NCBI RefSeq assembly: GCF_019703515.2
Contig: NC_059351.1
Coordinates: 14,759,501-14,823,500, forward strand
Length of the DNA: 64,000 bases
From: Myxocyprinus asiaticus
Lineage: Eukaryota; Chordata; Actinopteri; Cypriniformes; Catostomidae
Reading direction: 5' to 3'
Position numbers and translations under genes: made by a program
The notes under the pieces: generated by a model
Told to the model about the DNA's origin: nothing
What the model saw: only the letters and a program-made list of their open reading frames with translations
Database searches by the model: none
In this document: piece after piece, positions 31,530 to 42,972 of the stretch
How the letters are laid out: the number at the start of each line of letters is the position of its first letter
Position numbering within the stretch: position 1 is the stretch's first letter

Positions 31530-33148
31530 CAGTGCATCCGGAAAGTATTCACAGCGCTTCACTTTTTCCACATTTTGTTATGTTACAGCCTTTTTCCAAA
31601 ATGGATTAAATTCATTATTTTCCTCAAAATTCTACAAACAATACCCCATAATGACAACATGATAGAAGTTTCTGAAATCTTTGCAAATGTATAAAAAATA
31701 AATAAATAAATAAAAAAATCACATGTACATAAGTATTCACAGCCTTTGCTCAATACTATGTTGAAGCACCTTTGGCACCAATTACAGCCACAAGTCTTTT
31801 TGAGTATGATGCTACAAGCTTGGCACACCTATTTTTGGGCAGTTTCTCCCATTCTTCTTTGCAGGACCTCTCAAGCTCCATCAGGTTGGATGGGGAGCAT
31901 CGGTGCACAGCCATTTTCAGATCTCTCCAGAGATGTTCAATCGGGTTCAAGTCTGGGCTCTGGCTGGGCCACTCAAGGACATTCACAGAGTTGTCCCGGA
32001 GCCACTCCTTTGTTATCTTGACTGTGTGCTTAGGGTCGTTGTCCTGTTGGAAGATGAACCATCGCCCCAGTCTGAGGTCCAGAGTGCTCTGGAGCAGGTT
32101 TTCATCAAGGATGTCTCTGTACATTGCTGCATTCATCTTTCCTTCGATCCTGACTAGTCTCCCAGTTCCTGCCGCTGAAAAACATCCTCACAGCATGATG
32201 CTGCCACCACCATGCTTCACTGTAGGGATGGTATTGGCCAGGTGATGAGCAGTGCTTGGTTTCCTCCAGACATGACGCATGTCATTCAGGCCAAAGAGTT
32301 CAATCTTTGTTTCTCATGGTCTGAGAGTCTTTCAGGTGCCTTTTGGCAAACTCCAGGTGGGCTGTCATGTGCCTTTTACTGAGGAGTGGCTTCTGTCTGG
32401 CATCTCTACCATACAGGCATGATTGGTGGAGTGCTGCATAGATGGTTGTTCTTCTGGAAGGTTCTCCTCTCTCCACAGAGAAATGCTGGAGCTCTGTCAG
32501 AGTGACCATCGGGTTCTTGGTCACCTCCCTGACTAAGGCCCTTCTCCCCCGATCGCTCAGTTTGGCCAGGCGGCCAGCTCTAGGAAGAGTCCTAGTGGTT
32601 CCAAACTTCTTCCATTTACGGATGATGGAGGCCACTGTGCTTATTGGGACCTTCAATGCTGCAGAACTTTTTCTGTACCCTTCCCCAGATCTGTGCCTCG
32701 ATACAATCCTGTCTCGGATGTCTACAGACAATTCCTTGGACTTCATGGCTTGGTTTGTGCTCTGACATGCACTGTTAACTGTGGGACCTTATATAGACAG
32801 GTGTGTGCCTTTCCAAATCATGTCCAATCAACTGAATTTACCACAGGTGGACTCCAATCAAGCTGTAGAAACATCTCAAGGATGATCAGTGGAAACAGGA
32901 TGCACCTGAGCTCAATTTTGAGTGTCATGGCAAAGGCTGTGAATACTTATGTACGTGTGATTTTTTTTCGTTTTTTATTTGTAATAAATTTGCAAAGATT
33001 TCAAACAAACTTCTTTCACATTGTCATTATGGGGTATTGTTTGTAGAATTTTGAGGAAAATAATGAATTTAATCAATTTTGGAATAAGGCTGTAACATAA
33101 CAAAATGTGGAAAAAGTGAAGCGCTGTGAATACTTTCCCGATGCACTG
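31530..33148 (-). mobile_element. Tc1/mariner transposon, copy 1
   Basis: 1,619 bp between TA dinucleotides (31528-31529 and 33149-33150). It has long terminal inverted repeats of about 200 bp beginning CAGTGCATCCGGAAAGTATT. It interrupts the DIRS element. The minus-strand transposase is broken and carries the same apparent catalytic-site deletion as copy 2 (58276-59878). Confidence 0.95.
31756..32746 (-). pseudogene. Tc1 transposase, copy 1, inactive
   Basis: 32746-32300 encodes the paired-type DNA-binding half (MKSKELSVDIRDRIVSRHRS, then VASIIRKWKKFGTTRTL). 32136-31756 encodes the C-terminal catalytic part, with the second Asp in [12 protein letters not shown] and the Glu in [12 protein letters not shown]. 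Between them lie a stop at KHGGGSIML (TGG to TGA) and a frameshift right after TMRNK. There the segment that should hold the first catalytic Asp (the WSDE-type motif of this superfamily) appears deleted. A full Tc1 transposase is about 340 residues and is a DDE enzyme. Confidence 0.9.
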
Positions 33149-33519
33149 TACAAACACGGGACGCTCACACAATCTCAGAAAAAGGGCCATTTCCTCTTCA
33201 CGTATCATACACTCCACACACTATACTCAACCACTACCCTATGGTGAGCGGCGCTCTATCTCCTATAGCGAGTGAATCAATAAGCTGCTGTCCTGCTGCG
33301 TGAACGCGTGGCGAGCCCTCACGGGCATGTCAGACTGGGTGTTAAAAACGATCGAGCATGGTTATACTTTTTAGTTTGTATGTCGGCCATCTTGCTTTGC
33401 AGAGATTCCTCACAAAAATCGCGATAGAGACTATCCCAGACTGTGACACACACAGCGGGGTTTACAGCTGATATTTTCTCATTCCGAAAGAAAAACTTGA
33501 ATCGCACGCTCGCGAAGCA

Positions 33520-34078
33520 CCCATTCAAAATTACAACTCAGAAACAGATCTTATCGCACATCCGTCCTCAGGACTGGTTTGCGTCAATAGATCTGAAGGA
33601 CGCATAATTTCATGTACCAATTGCACCGTGTCACAAACATTTTTTGAGATTCACGTTTGAGGGAACTACGTATCACTTCAAAGTCCTTCCTTTTGGTCTG
33701 CCTCTGGCTCCCCTCATGTTCACGAAATGTATCGATGCGATGCTCGCCCCATTGAAAATGATCGGTGTGCGTGTTTTGAATTACCTCGATAATTGGCTAT
33801 TACTAGCCCAATCAGAGGCAAAATTGAGCAAACACAGAGACTTGCTGCTTTGCCATCTGAAAAATCTGGGTCTCAATGTCAACTGGGCAAAAAGCACACT
33901 TTTCCCCAGCCAGCAAATCTCCTTTTTAAGGGATTCGTCTCGACTTCATGAGCATGCGTGCACACCTCACAAACAAGCGTGTACAGATCATTCTTCGGTG
34001 TCTGTCTCAGTTCAAACTGGGGAAAACATTGCCACTGAAGTCATTTCAGAGAATGCTGGGTTACCATTAGGTCTGTGA
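33520..34078 (+). pseudogene. DIRS reverse transcriptase, inactive
   Basis: RT motifs occur in order: WFASIDLKDA, a stop in place of the next Tyr, FHVPIAP, TYHFKVLPFGLPLAPLMFTK, then YLDNWLLL. The catalytic box should be YLDD, and the second Asp is Asn here (GAT to AAT). NVNWAKSTLFPSQQISFL follows. This fold reads RNA into DNA. Loss of the Asp and the stop make this copy inactive. Confidence 0.85.
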
Positions 34079-34142
34079 CACGAGACCTCTCCAGTACTGG
34101 CTCAAGCAGCACGTTCCACATCGTGCCTGGAGCCCTGGGCGC

Positions 34143-34540
34143 ATGCGCATCATGGTGACTTGCTGCTGTCTGGCTGCTCTAGCACCATGGAAAGTGCCGG
34201 CCTTCTACCAACAGGGTGTTACGCTGGGTCAAATTTTCAGAAGAAAAGTGGTGACCACAGACACAGGTTTGGGCGTGGTGTACGATGGACGTCCGACTTT
34301 TGGCACCTGGACAAGTGCGAAACGGGAATGGCACATCAACCGCCTAGAACTACTGGTCTTTCTAGCTTTGAGAGCTTTTCATTCCGACATTGTGAATCAC
34401 CACATTCTGATTCATTAGGACAACACAACAGTAGTGGCATACATAAATCACCGGGGTGGACTCCAATCACTACAATTGATGAGAATGACATAACACCTCC
34501 TCCAATGGAGCCGGTGTCATCCCCTCTCATTGTGTGAAAC
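34143..34540 (+). pseudogene. DIRS RNase H region
   Basis: Two overlapping frames (34143-34418 and 34160-34537) carry pieces of the RNase H fold: TDTGLGVVYDGRPTFGTWT, then EWHINRLELLVFLALRAF. This matches the DASxxGWG...EL order of DIRS/BEL RNase H with substitutions. Homology continues downstream in shifted frames. Confidence 0.7.
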
Positions 34541-34999
34541 ACATGTCCCGGGCCGTCTGAATTTCGGAGTGGATCTGTTGTCACGCCAGGGAGTATAACC
34601 AGGGGAATGGAGACTTCATCCTCAGACAGTGATAAGGATTTGGAAAATATTCGGCAAAGCAGAAGTCGACCTATTCGCCTCCGTGGAGAACACCCACTGT
34701 CCACTCTGGTACTCTATGTCCCAAGCCCCACTTGGCGTGGACGCTCTGGTTCACAAATGACTGGCGAAAGCAAATATGTGTTTCTCCCGGTACACCTCAT
34801 TCATTCTGTCATCAGCAAAGTCCAAGAGGACATGGAAACAGTTTTGTTAATTGGGCTGAAATGGCTCAATCAGTCCTGGTTTCCAGAGATAATGGAAATA
34901 CTAGATGGCCCTCCACGGGAAATACCGCTGAGGAGAGACGTTTTCTCTCAAGCGCAAGGCACGATTTGGCATCCCCAGCCAAAGCTGTGGAACTTACAT

Positions 35000-36036
35000 G
35001 CATGGCCCCTGAATGGAACACATCGGACGAGCCAGAATTGGCTCAGTCGGTGATGAATACCATTTTACAGGCTAGAGCACCATCCACGAGACGCCTCTAT
35101 GCACTTAAATGGTGCATGTTTGAAAATTGGTGATCTTCACATGGTAAAGACCCAGTGAATTGCCCCATAGCTGAGATTTTGACATTCCTTCAAGAGCGGT
35201 TGGACGCTGGTCTTACCCCATCAATGCTAAAAGTTTATGTAGTGACTATCTTAGCATACCATGCCCTGGAGGCTGGCTCTTCGATAGGCAAACATAATCT
35301 AGTCATAAATTTCCTTAGGGGAGCGAGGCGTTTAACCCCACTCGCACTGCTATGGTGCCGACAGGGGACTTGAATCTGGTGCTCAAGGCACTCACAATCT
35401 CCCCGTTCGAGCCACTGGAATCTGTTGAGCTGTGGGTGCTTTCCTTAAAGACCACACTCCTATTGGCTTTGGCCTGATTTAAATGGGTGGGTGACATGCA
35501 TGCGCTGTTGACTGACAGCTCATGCCTGGAGTTTGGTCCAGATCTGTCAAAATCCACCAATAAATCTAGAAAAGGCTACATGCCTAAGGTTTTATTATCC
35601 CTTCAGGGCTCAGGTGGTTCATTTGCAAGCCTTCTTTCCCCCACCATTTAATTCATATGAAGAACAATCTATGTATATGTTATGCCAAATGAGGGCATTG
35701 CATACATACAGTATGTTGAGTGCACCTGTCAGTTTAGGCTGTCAGATCAACTCTATTTGTTATGGAGAACGCACAAAAGGAATGTCCGTCTCCAAACAAA
35801 GGCTCTCTCGCCGGATTGTTGATGCGATCTCCCTCACTTACGAATCGCAGGGCGCGAATTGCCCTGTTGGTGTCAAAGCACATTCAGCCAGAGGCATGGT
35901 CTCTTCATGGGCATGGACAAATGGTGTGTCCTTACAGGACATATGTTTGGCAGCAGGATGGTCCTCAAAAAACATGTTCACGAGGTTTTATAACCTGGAT
36001 GTGGCGTCTATCTCATTACAAGTCCTCTCTGTATAG
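35000..36036 (+). pseudogene. DIRS tyrosine recombinase, broken
   Basis: The N-terminal core-binding part spans about 35000-35373 (ARAPSTRRLYALKW, then EILTFLQERLDAGLTPSMLK). The catalytic part spans 35533-36036, with HSARGMVSSWA (the His-x-x-Arg motif) and AAGWSSKNMFTRFYNLDV (the final His/Trp and nucleophile Tyr region). At least one stop (near 35131) and one frameshift (near 35375) interrupt it. In DIRS elements this enzyme replaces integrase. Confidence 0.82.
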
Positions 36037-36135
36037 AGCGCTTCTTACTTTCAAGCGGGTGAGCCCAAGCCCTTATTACGGGTGGGCTACCGACTACAAT
36101 CAACACAGGCACCTAAATACTGTATATGCTGTTGA

Positions 36136-36923
36136 CAGGGTTGGAGAGTAACGGAATACATGTAACGGGATTACGTATTTAAAATACAAAATATAAGTAA
36201 CTGTATTCCACTACAGTTACAATTTAAATCATTGGTAATTAGAATACAGTTACATGCAAAAAGTATTTTGATAACCGAAGAGATTACTTTGCATTTTATT
36301 GTCATTTGTTTCATTTAATATTTAGTCCTTTCAGATGGAACACATTTATACATATAAATAATGCAATCCAAAGTGTATTTGAACAACGGTGAAACACTTT
36401 CTTACGATGTGTTACATTCATACGAGCAGACAGAGACGTAAGCTTGAAGTAAGTTTGGAGCAGAAGAAATTGAAATAAACCTTGTGTAAATGGTCAGCTT
36501 TACGCTAAGCTAAAATGCTCTTTCTAGCCATTTTACATGCACATTACCAGGCACGATCATATTTTTTTATCAAGAGAATTCACGTTAGATCATAATTTCT
36601 TTTTTTTTTTCTAAAAAATATCTAAAAATCTTTAAAACAAGATCAGTTTGATTTATCTTGTTTTAGAAACAACACTGCATAAGATATTTAGGTTTTTCAG
36701 AGAATGTATTTTTAACATGTGTATTTTGTCTTAATGTACTGGCAGAGTTTTTATACTCAAAACAAGTAAAAAAATCTACCAGTGCTGAAGAAGTAATCCA
36801 AAGTATTTAGAATACATTACTGACCTTGAGTAATCTAACGGAATATGTTACAAATGACATTTTACAGTATGTATTCTGTAATCTGTAGTGGAATACATTT
36901 CAAAAGTAACCCTCCCAACCCTG
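36136..36923 (+). mobile_element. Non-autonomous hAT element, copy 1 (788 bp)
   Basis: Imperfect inverted ends (CAGGGTTGG...CCAACCCTG) and a perfect 8-bp target duplication GCTGTTGA at 36128-36135 and 36924-36931. No ORF. It lies within the 3' part of the DIRS element. An inverted second copy is at 38322-39162. Confidence 0.93.
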
Positions 36924-37139
36924 GCTGTTGAACTGCTTCTTTTTAAGTCATAAGCACTCCCATAATAAATAAACCTAATTTCCAAACTTGTTAATAATTC
37001 ATACTGTGTATATCTACATTAGTTTCCATCTGGCATCCGCCATGTGGGACTATTCATATACAGTACACTTTAATATGACTTCTAAGTCATCGGTCTGTGG
37101 CCTGTGACTCCCTATGAATATATCTATTTAGTGTTATAA

Positions 37140-37525
37140 CTCTGGGAGTGTAATGTCACGTAGTGCGGCGTGATGGGATATCATTCCCCATAGTGCTTAC
37201 AGCAATGTCGAGTGAACGGAATCGAAAGGGAACGTTTCCAGTTATACATGTAACTGGCCACACTACAACTAAAGAATTTTATAATACGAGTGACTCACTC
37301 TTGTCCCTCAGTCAGGACATTCTGAAGAAATGCCTGCTTATATAGGCCTACTGCGTGCCTAAAAGGGTGGGGCTCAGACATCATTGCCAATCAGAAGATT
37401 GGCGTGATTGTATAAGGGTTTCAACTAGGTTGTGTAAGGGCACTTTCCCATAGTGCTTACAGCAATGTCTCGGTACCTTCATCTCATGGAACCGAGGTTA
37501 CATATGTAACTGGAGACGTTCTGTG
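37140..37525. repeat. DIRS terminal repeat region
   Basis: It contains two copies of CCCATAGTGCTTACAGCAAT (37187 and 37447) and two related motifs with a GTTACATATGTAAC-type palindrome (AACGTTTCCAGTTATACATG at 37231 and GTTACATATGTAACTGGAG at 37497). DIRS elements end in inverted terminal repeats with an internal complementary region, and this arrangement fits. I cannot pair it with a left end. Confidence 0.6.
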
Positions 37526-38313
37526 CTTCCAAAAAAATTCAAACCACTGCCTCCAGTGCCTGAAGCGGGAAGTGTTTTAGAACGAATGGGCACATGTGTG
37601 CTCCAGTTTCTAGATTAATTGCTCACAAAGGGGCACGAAAGGCAGTTGTAAAGCAAGTTGTTTTTTGCTGTAAACTATTTCAAATCAAAGTTTGCAATGT
37701 TGTGATTCACCTTGAAGCTGCTTGGTTTGTTTCATGGCTTAAAACCCTTTTATGAAAGATTTAAATCTTAAATATTAAATCCCTATGTAAAAAATGAATG
37801 GGAAAAATATTTGCAGAACCACGATGGCAGGAAAAAATTGCACTCTATTGTACACTTGAGGTAGGCATATAACTCCAAGGTAGCATCAATTGGGCTTTCC
37901 TAGCATGCTTTGGTTAAGGACATCTGCTAAATCCATGCTAAAATGTACATGTTGGTAACTGCATGTGGTGGCTTCTGAATGTCAAAAATATCATCATGCC
38001 ACCATACAATTTTACGGTGTTTCTTACCATACAAAGTAAGTAAATAAATAAACAAATAAATAAATAACTGAACGAGGAACATTTGTGAAACCAAACGCCT
38101 GCCCCAGAGATGGTTCTTTCTTTGTGGCTGCAAGTTCCTCTTTATATTTACATTCACTCAACACTTAGCAGACATTTTAGTCTTAAGTGTCTGACAAATT
38201 AAGAATGCTACAGATTAACTATTGATAACTATTGCCAGAAAAGTACATAAAATATGTTTAACTCACAAGATTAAAACAAAGAGATAGACATTCAGTCTGT
38301 GAATTCCTCATAG
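37526..38313. other. Intergenic sequence, nothing recognised
   Basis: AT-rich, with a short TAAA-rich stretch at 38036-38067. No gene or element ends seen. Confidence 0.6.
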
Positions 38314-38321
38314 CCTATAAT

Positions 38322-39162
38322 CAGGGTTGGGAGGGTTACTTTTGAAATGTATTCCACTACAGATTACAGAATACATACTGTAAAATGCAATTTGTAATGT
38401 ATTTCGTTAGATTACTCAAGGTCAGTAATGTATTCTAAATACTTTGGATTACTTCTTCAGCACTGGTAGATTTTTTCACTTGTTTTTGACTATAAAAACT
38501 CTGCCAGTACAGTAAGACAAAATACACGTTAAAAATACATTCTCTGAAAAACCTAAATATCTTATGCAGTGTTGTTTCTAAAACAAGATAAATCCAATTG
38601 ATCGTTTTAAGGATTTTTGGATATTTTTACAGGAAAACAAAAAAATTATCATCAAGAATACGATTTTTGCCCTATTATCAAAGGTCTTTCTAGAAAAAAG
38701 AAATTATGATCCAATGTGAATTTTCTTGATAAAAAAGTATGACCGTGCCTGGTAACGTGCATGTAAAATGGCTAGAAATAGCAGTTTAGCTTAGCATAAA
38801 GCTGACAATTTACACAAGGTTGATTTCTATTTCTTCTGCTCCAAATTTACTTCAAACTTACTTCTCTGTCTGCTCGTATGAATGTAACACATCATAAGAA
38901 AGTGTTTCACCACTGTTCAAATGCACTTTGGATCGCATCATTTATATGTATAAATGTTTTCCATCTGAAAGGACTAAATATTAAATGAAACAAATGACAA
39001 TAAAATGCAAAGCAATCTCTTCAGTAATCAAAATACTTTTTGAATGTAACTGTATTCTAATACCAATGATTTAAATTGTAACTGTAGTGGAATACAGTTA
39101 CTTATATTTTGTATTTTAAATATGTAATCCCGTTACATGTATTCCGTTACTCCACAACCCCG
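38322..39162 (-). mobile_element. Non-autonomous hAT element, copy 2 (841 bp), inverted
   Basis: Homologous over its length to 36136-36923 in reverse orientation. It has the perfect 8-bp target duplication CCTATAAT at 38314-38321 and 39163-39170. No ORF. Confidence 0.93.
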
Positions 39163-39170
39163 CCTATAAT

Positions 39171-39711
39171 ACATTAATAAGTTACTCAATAGCTGGTGGA
39201 ATTCGATTCTTTACTGTGCATTGATTCTCTTGAGAAGATGAAGAATGACTTTACTGATACTGCTCCAAGTATGAGTTATTGAATCACAGTTGAGTTCAAC
39301 AACGAGGGCTCCAGTTGGCTCGGCAATACACTCAGTTCTGGATTAAGGTTTTTTTTTTAGCCAATCATCTGAGCCATAAATGTCAGGTTACTAATCTCTC
39401 TGGAGCCAAAGGAAAATGACATCTTGAATGGATGGCACCACAAGAATGTACATAGACCCAAGCCCTTCACTAATGACTATCTTGAGCTGTGACGTCAAAA
39501 GCAGTAGAGAGGCAAAAATCACTCTGACTGAGAAAACATCTACTATAATAAAATAAAAATTTTTGTGATTTATTTGTTGCCTTCAAAAATAGACAAACTA
39601 TTTAATATTTAGTCAGAATACATGGTTACTTTGGAATTACAGTCAATGGAAAAAGATGTGTTTTGCCCTGATAATGGAGTAGTTATGTAATCTACTAGCA
39701 GGGGCTACGAT
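39171..39711. other. Intergenic sequence, nothing recognised
   Basis: No coding sequence or transposon boundary identified. Confidence 0.6.
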
Positions 39712-40792
39712 TGTCACAGTCTGTCTCCCTCATGTTCTTTAAGGACTCTTATTTTGAAGTCTTCCCCTGGACTACATCTCCCATAGTTCACTTCCCTCAT
39801 CACTTCCATCTGCTCCTCATCATCCTCACCTGTATTCCATTCCCTCATTTAGTTCCTTGTGTATAAATACCCTCTAGTTTTGTTCATCCATTGTCAGTCC
39901 TTGAGGTGTTTCATTGTGTTGATGAAGTGTTTCGTTGTTTTGTTATTTTGTGATGTTTAACTTAATTGTTTGTTCCACTCCGGCATTTATAATTAAAATA
40001 TTGAAAGTATCTACTCCTGCGTCTCCTCTCCAAGATCCCAACGTTACAGAAGGACTGACCCGACAAAGAATACTTATCCACTTACCTGTTCCTCCTAATG
40101 TCCTCCCCTACTCCAGCGATCCCACTCTCATAGAAAGCCAGACCTCGACGAGCACATCATTGAGCATGGCGCTAACAGGGGTATTCATGGAACTGTTCAG
40201 ACAGTGCCTGTAGCCTCGACCGTCCCAGAGCCAGTAGCCTCGACCGTCCCAGAGCCAGTGCCTGTAGCCTCGACCGTCCCAGTGCCAATGCCTGTTGCCC
40301 TGATTGCCCCGAGCCAGCTCTCGCCAAATTAATAGACCTGGACTTGCTCCCCACCCTAGTTCCCACCCATCTACCCCTCATCCTCTGCTGGTTCCAGCCA
40401 GCATAATGGACACCCTTGTTCCGTCCAGTGCCCTGTCCCTTCCTCTTCCGCTGGCTCCACTCAAGACATTTGCTCCTCCTCCTGGTCAGCTGGCTCCTCC
40501 CATGTCACTGGCTTGACCTTCGCTCCTTGCGAAACCATGGTCGAGGGGAATCTCAAACCCTCTGACTCCACCTAGGCCCTCTGAGCCCTAGACTCTGCCT
40601 TGGCCCTTTGTTCCCTCTGTCCCTCTGTAAATACACTCTAGTTTTGTTCATCCATTGTCAGTCCTTGAAGTGTTTCGTTGTTTTGTTATTTTGTGATGTT
40701 TAGCTTAATCATTTGTTCCACTCCAGCGTTTTTAGTTAAAATATTTAAAGTATCTACTCCTGCGTCTCCTCTCTTCCTCTCCAAGAACCCAA
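39712..40792 (+). mobile_element. Remnant of a second gag-type LTR element
   Basis: A 337-bp left LTR (39712-40048) begins TGTCACAG, has a TATAAATA box at about 39861 and ends ACGTTACA. A truncated right LTR copy (about 40628-40792) repeats its last ~165 bp (TTTTGTTCATCCATTGTCAG and TATCTACTCCTGCGTCTCCT). The 580-bp interior has short coding-type repeats (GCCTCGACCGTCCCAGAGCC, at about 40210-40300) but no intact ORF and no polymerase. The LTR end plus leader (TTACAGAA, then CT.GACC) resembles the gag-only element at 25096-27611, suggesting a related group. Confidence 0.8.
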
Positions 40793-42794
40793 TGAAAACC
40801 GGCTAAACCTTGACTCCTTGGATGAAATCTCACCAATGAAACTCTTCCTCGCATAAACACAGTCAGAGATCATTAAATCAATCAATCAGCTTTGTACTCA
40901 AGAGCGCACTTGAGGATTCTAAGTATAATAAATTAATTTATGGTTATAATCTTTAGGAGTTATGTGATCTAAATTTGATTTAACTCAAAATTATTACGTA
41001 GAAAAAACTATATTTAAATAGCGAAGCTGAGTTAAGTCTACTTGTAGCTAGTTACCTTACCTTAAATAGTTAACTTTGTTCTATATGAACACCAGGTTAA
41101 ATGAACTTAATTACACAAATTTTGGAGACGCCGTTACTCAGTTCAGCTGAGGGAATGAGCTTATTCAATCAATTGAGTACAGTCAACTTATCAGGGTTAT
41201 CAGTGCATACCCATCTCAAAGAGAAGATCTCAGTCTTTTGATCTTTTTGACCTAGATCTGGATGACCAGAGGTCAGCTAGTGTCTAACTCCTTGCTTGGT
41301 TTTGTGTAGGTATTCAATATTTATCCTTCGCAATGTGCTGACTTCGCATCACAACAGACAAAAAAATGTTGATACGGTTAGCAATGAATTTCACAACGAT
41401 TGAAGCTTTTCATTATGGTAACAAATTATGGTCATTGATTCGGTTGTTGATGTGAGATTAGCATGTGAGTTACATTATTTTTAGAACATCAGAGAGGTGA
41501 TTAATTGACAGGTAAATCATTAAGATGAGCTCTCTGATGTGAACTTTAAAAAGCCCCACCTGCATTATTAGTGATTGGTGGTGAAAATGAACTCACAGGA
41601 GAAACTAAATATGTTCCCCTGTGTTTAATCTGTAATGAATGTTCCTCTGTAAGAATTAATAGGAAAAATAATGGAATATCCAAAAGATGGCGCCAAAACC
41701 TTGAGATACTGTTAATCTCAAAAGCTGAATTAAAAAGTTCATAACATAAATGAAAAAGAATTTAAATGGAAAATCTAAGAAAATGAATGTACAAATTTAA
41801 CATGACTAGCAATGACTGCAGAAAAAAGTATTTAAATATTTTGTCAAGTTACTTTTTCATAGATAAAAGTTTTCTGCAACATAGTCTCATGACAGCTCCT
41901 AATAATTCAAAACAAACAAACAAAAACTCATAATGATATGTAAGACTCGTATGATATCATGCAAATTTTAGGCAAAACAATCAACAAACAGAATTTCAAT
42001 ACAGGCAAATTTTTTTAGCTTGCCTCCAATCCAATAAGCCTACTTTATTTTAAGAAGGATACATCTGTAAACAAATTTGATTACTCATTCCAATGACTGA
42101 TATCACTATCCTGGAATACGATTCCCTCGACTATTTTTCTAGTTTTTGAAAGAATGTACGCTATTATTGCAATTTTCATAGGCATAATTGCATTAAAAAT
42201 TAATTAATTAGATGTTAAATATAATGCTCAAAACCTACATAGGCCTATTGTATGAAAAACATTAACAAATATGTTTTAGCCACAAACTGTAATCATTTTA
42301 TTGGATATCACTTAATGGTTATGCCTAAGCTGGCCTCAGCCAGAACAGGCCAACATATAAAGGCAACATACTAAAAATGAGAGACCTTATATACATCTAA
42401 AATAAAATGATGATTTTGTAAAAGGAAGTCACAAGGTCATACAGTATACAGTAAAAAATTTGGATTGGCTTTATGACAGTTCATTATGTGGAGTGTTGCA
42501 ATGTAAAGGTTCAAAGTAACAAACAGAAACTATTATGTTATTTACGTAATTGATTTTTAAAACATTATACTTTGGTTAAACATCAGTCATACAATTGTCA
42601 TTTAAGAGACAGTACCATACATTAAATTACAATTAGATAACCTCCTATTTAACAGCTCACAAATTCCACAAATACTATCTGGCCACCACATATGGCCTGA
42701 AATGTTTATATTTTTCAGTGTATTATTGTACTTCCCATCAATATTTAACCTCAAACCATTGTATGTTCACAGTGGTGTTAGTACTCTGATGTGG
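40793..42794. other. Intergenic sequence downstream of tlr2
   Basis: About 2 kb of AT-rich DNA. No gene and no transposon ends recognised. Confidence 0.6.
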
Positions 42795-42800
42795 TTTATT
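42795..42800 (-). terminator. Candidate tlr2 polyadenylation signal
   Basis: AATAAA on the minus strand, about 175 bases past the stop codon. It is the first canonical signal I found downstream, and the actual 3' end may be elsewhere. Confidence 0.45.
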
Positions 42801-42972
42801 ACCAATAACAGACAGGGGTTAAGAGAATTGTCCAACTCCAGGCAGAAAGTTAACCAATACAATAAGAAGCAAGCAGTTAAAATTAGGTCAACTCAATCAA
42901 ATCAAAACAGTTGATCAACAGTGATGATTTTCTTTTTTAGATTTAGGAAATGCATTATCACGTTTTTACTCT

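Larger units (their letters stand above)
29960..37525 (+). mobile_element. DIRS-type tyrosine-recombinase retrotransposon, degenerate
   Basis: The order along the plus strand is: a gag-like ORF1 with a Cys/His cluster (about 30350-31118), an RT of the DIRS type (about 33520-34078), RNase H (about 34143-34540), a tyrosine recombinase (about 35000-36036), and terminal repeats around 37140-37525. It has no integrase and no protease, as expected for DIRS elements, which integrate through a circular intermediate with the recombinase. Two later insertions are nested inside: a Tc1 (31530-33148) and a hAT-N (36136-36923). The left end is not defined, and I saw no matching left terminal repeat. Confidence 0.82.

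Noticed and set aside
31746..32245. Plus-strand ORFs of 91-157 codons
   Set aside because: They are antisense to the Tc1 transposase. The same shadows appear opposite copy 2.
35000..36036. Phage-like integrase or prophage sequence
   Set aside because: The tyrosine recombinase follows DIRS-type RT and RNase H in a vertebrate genome.
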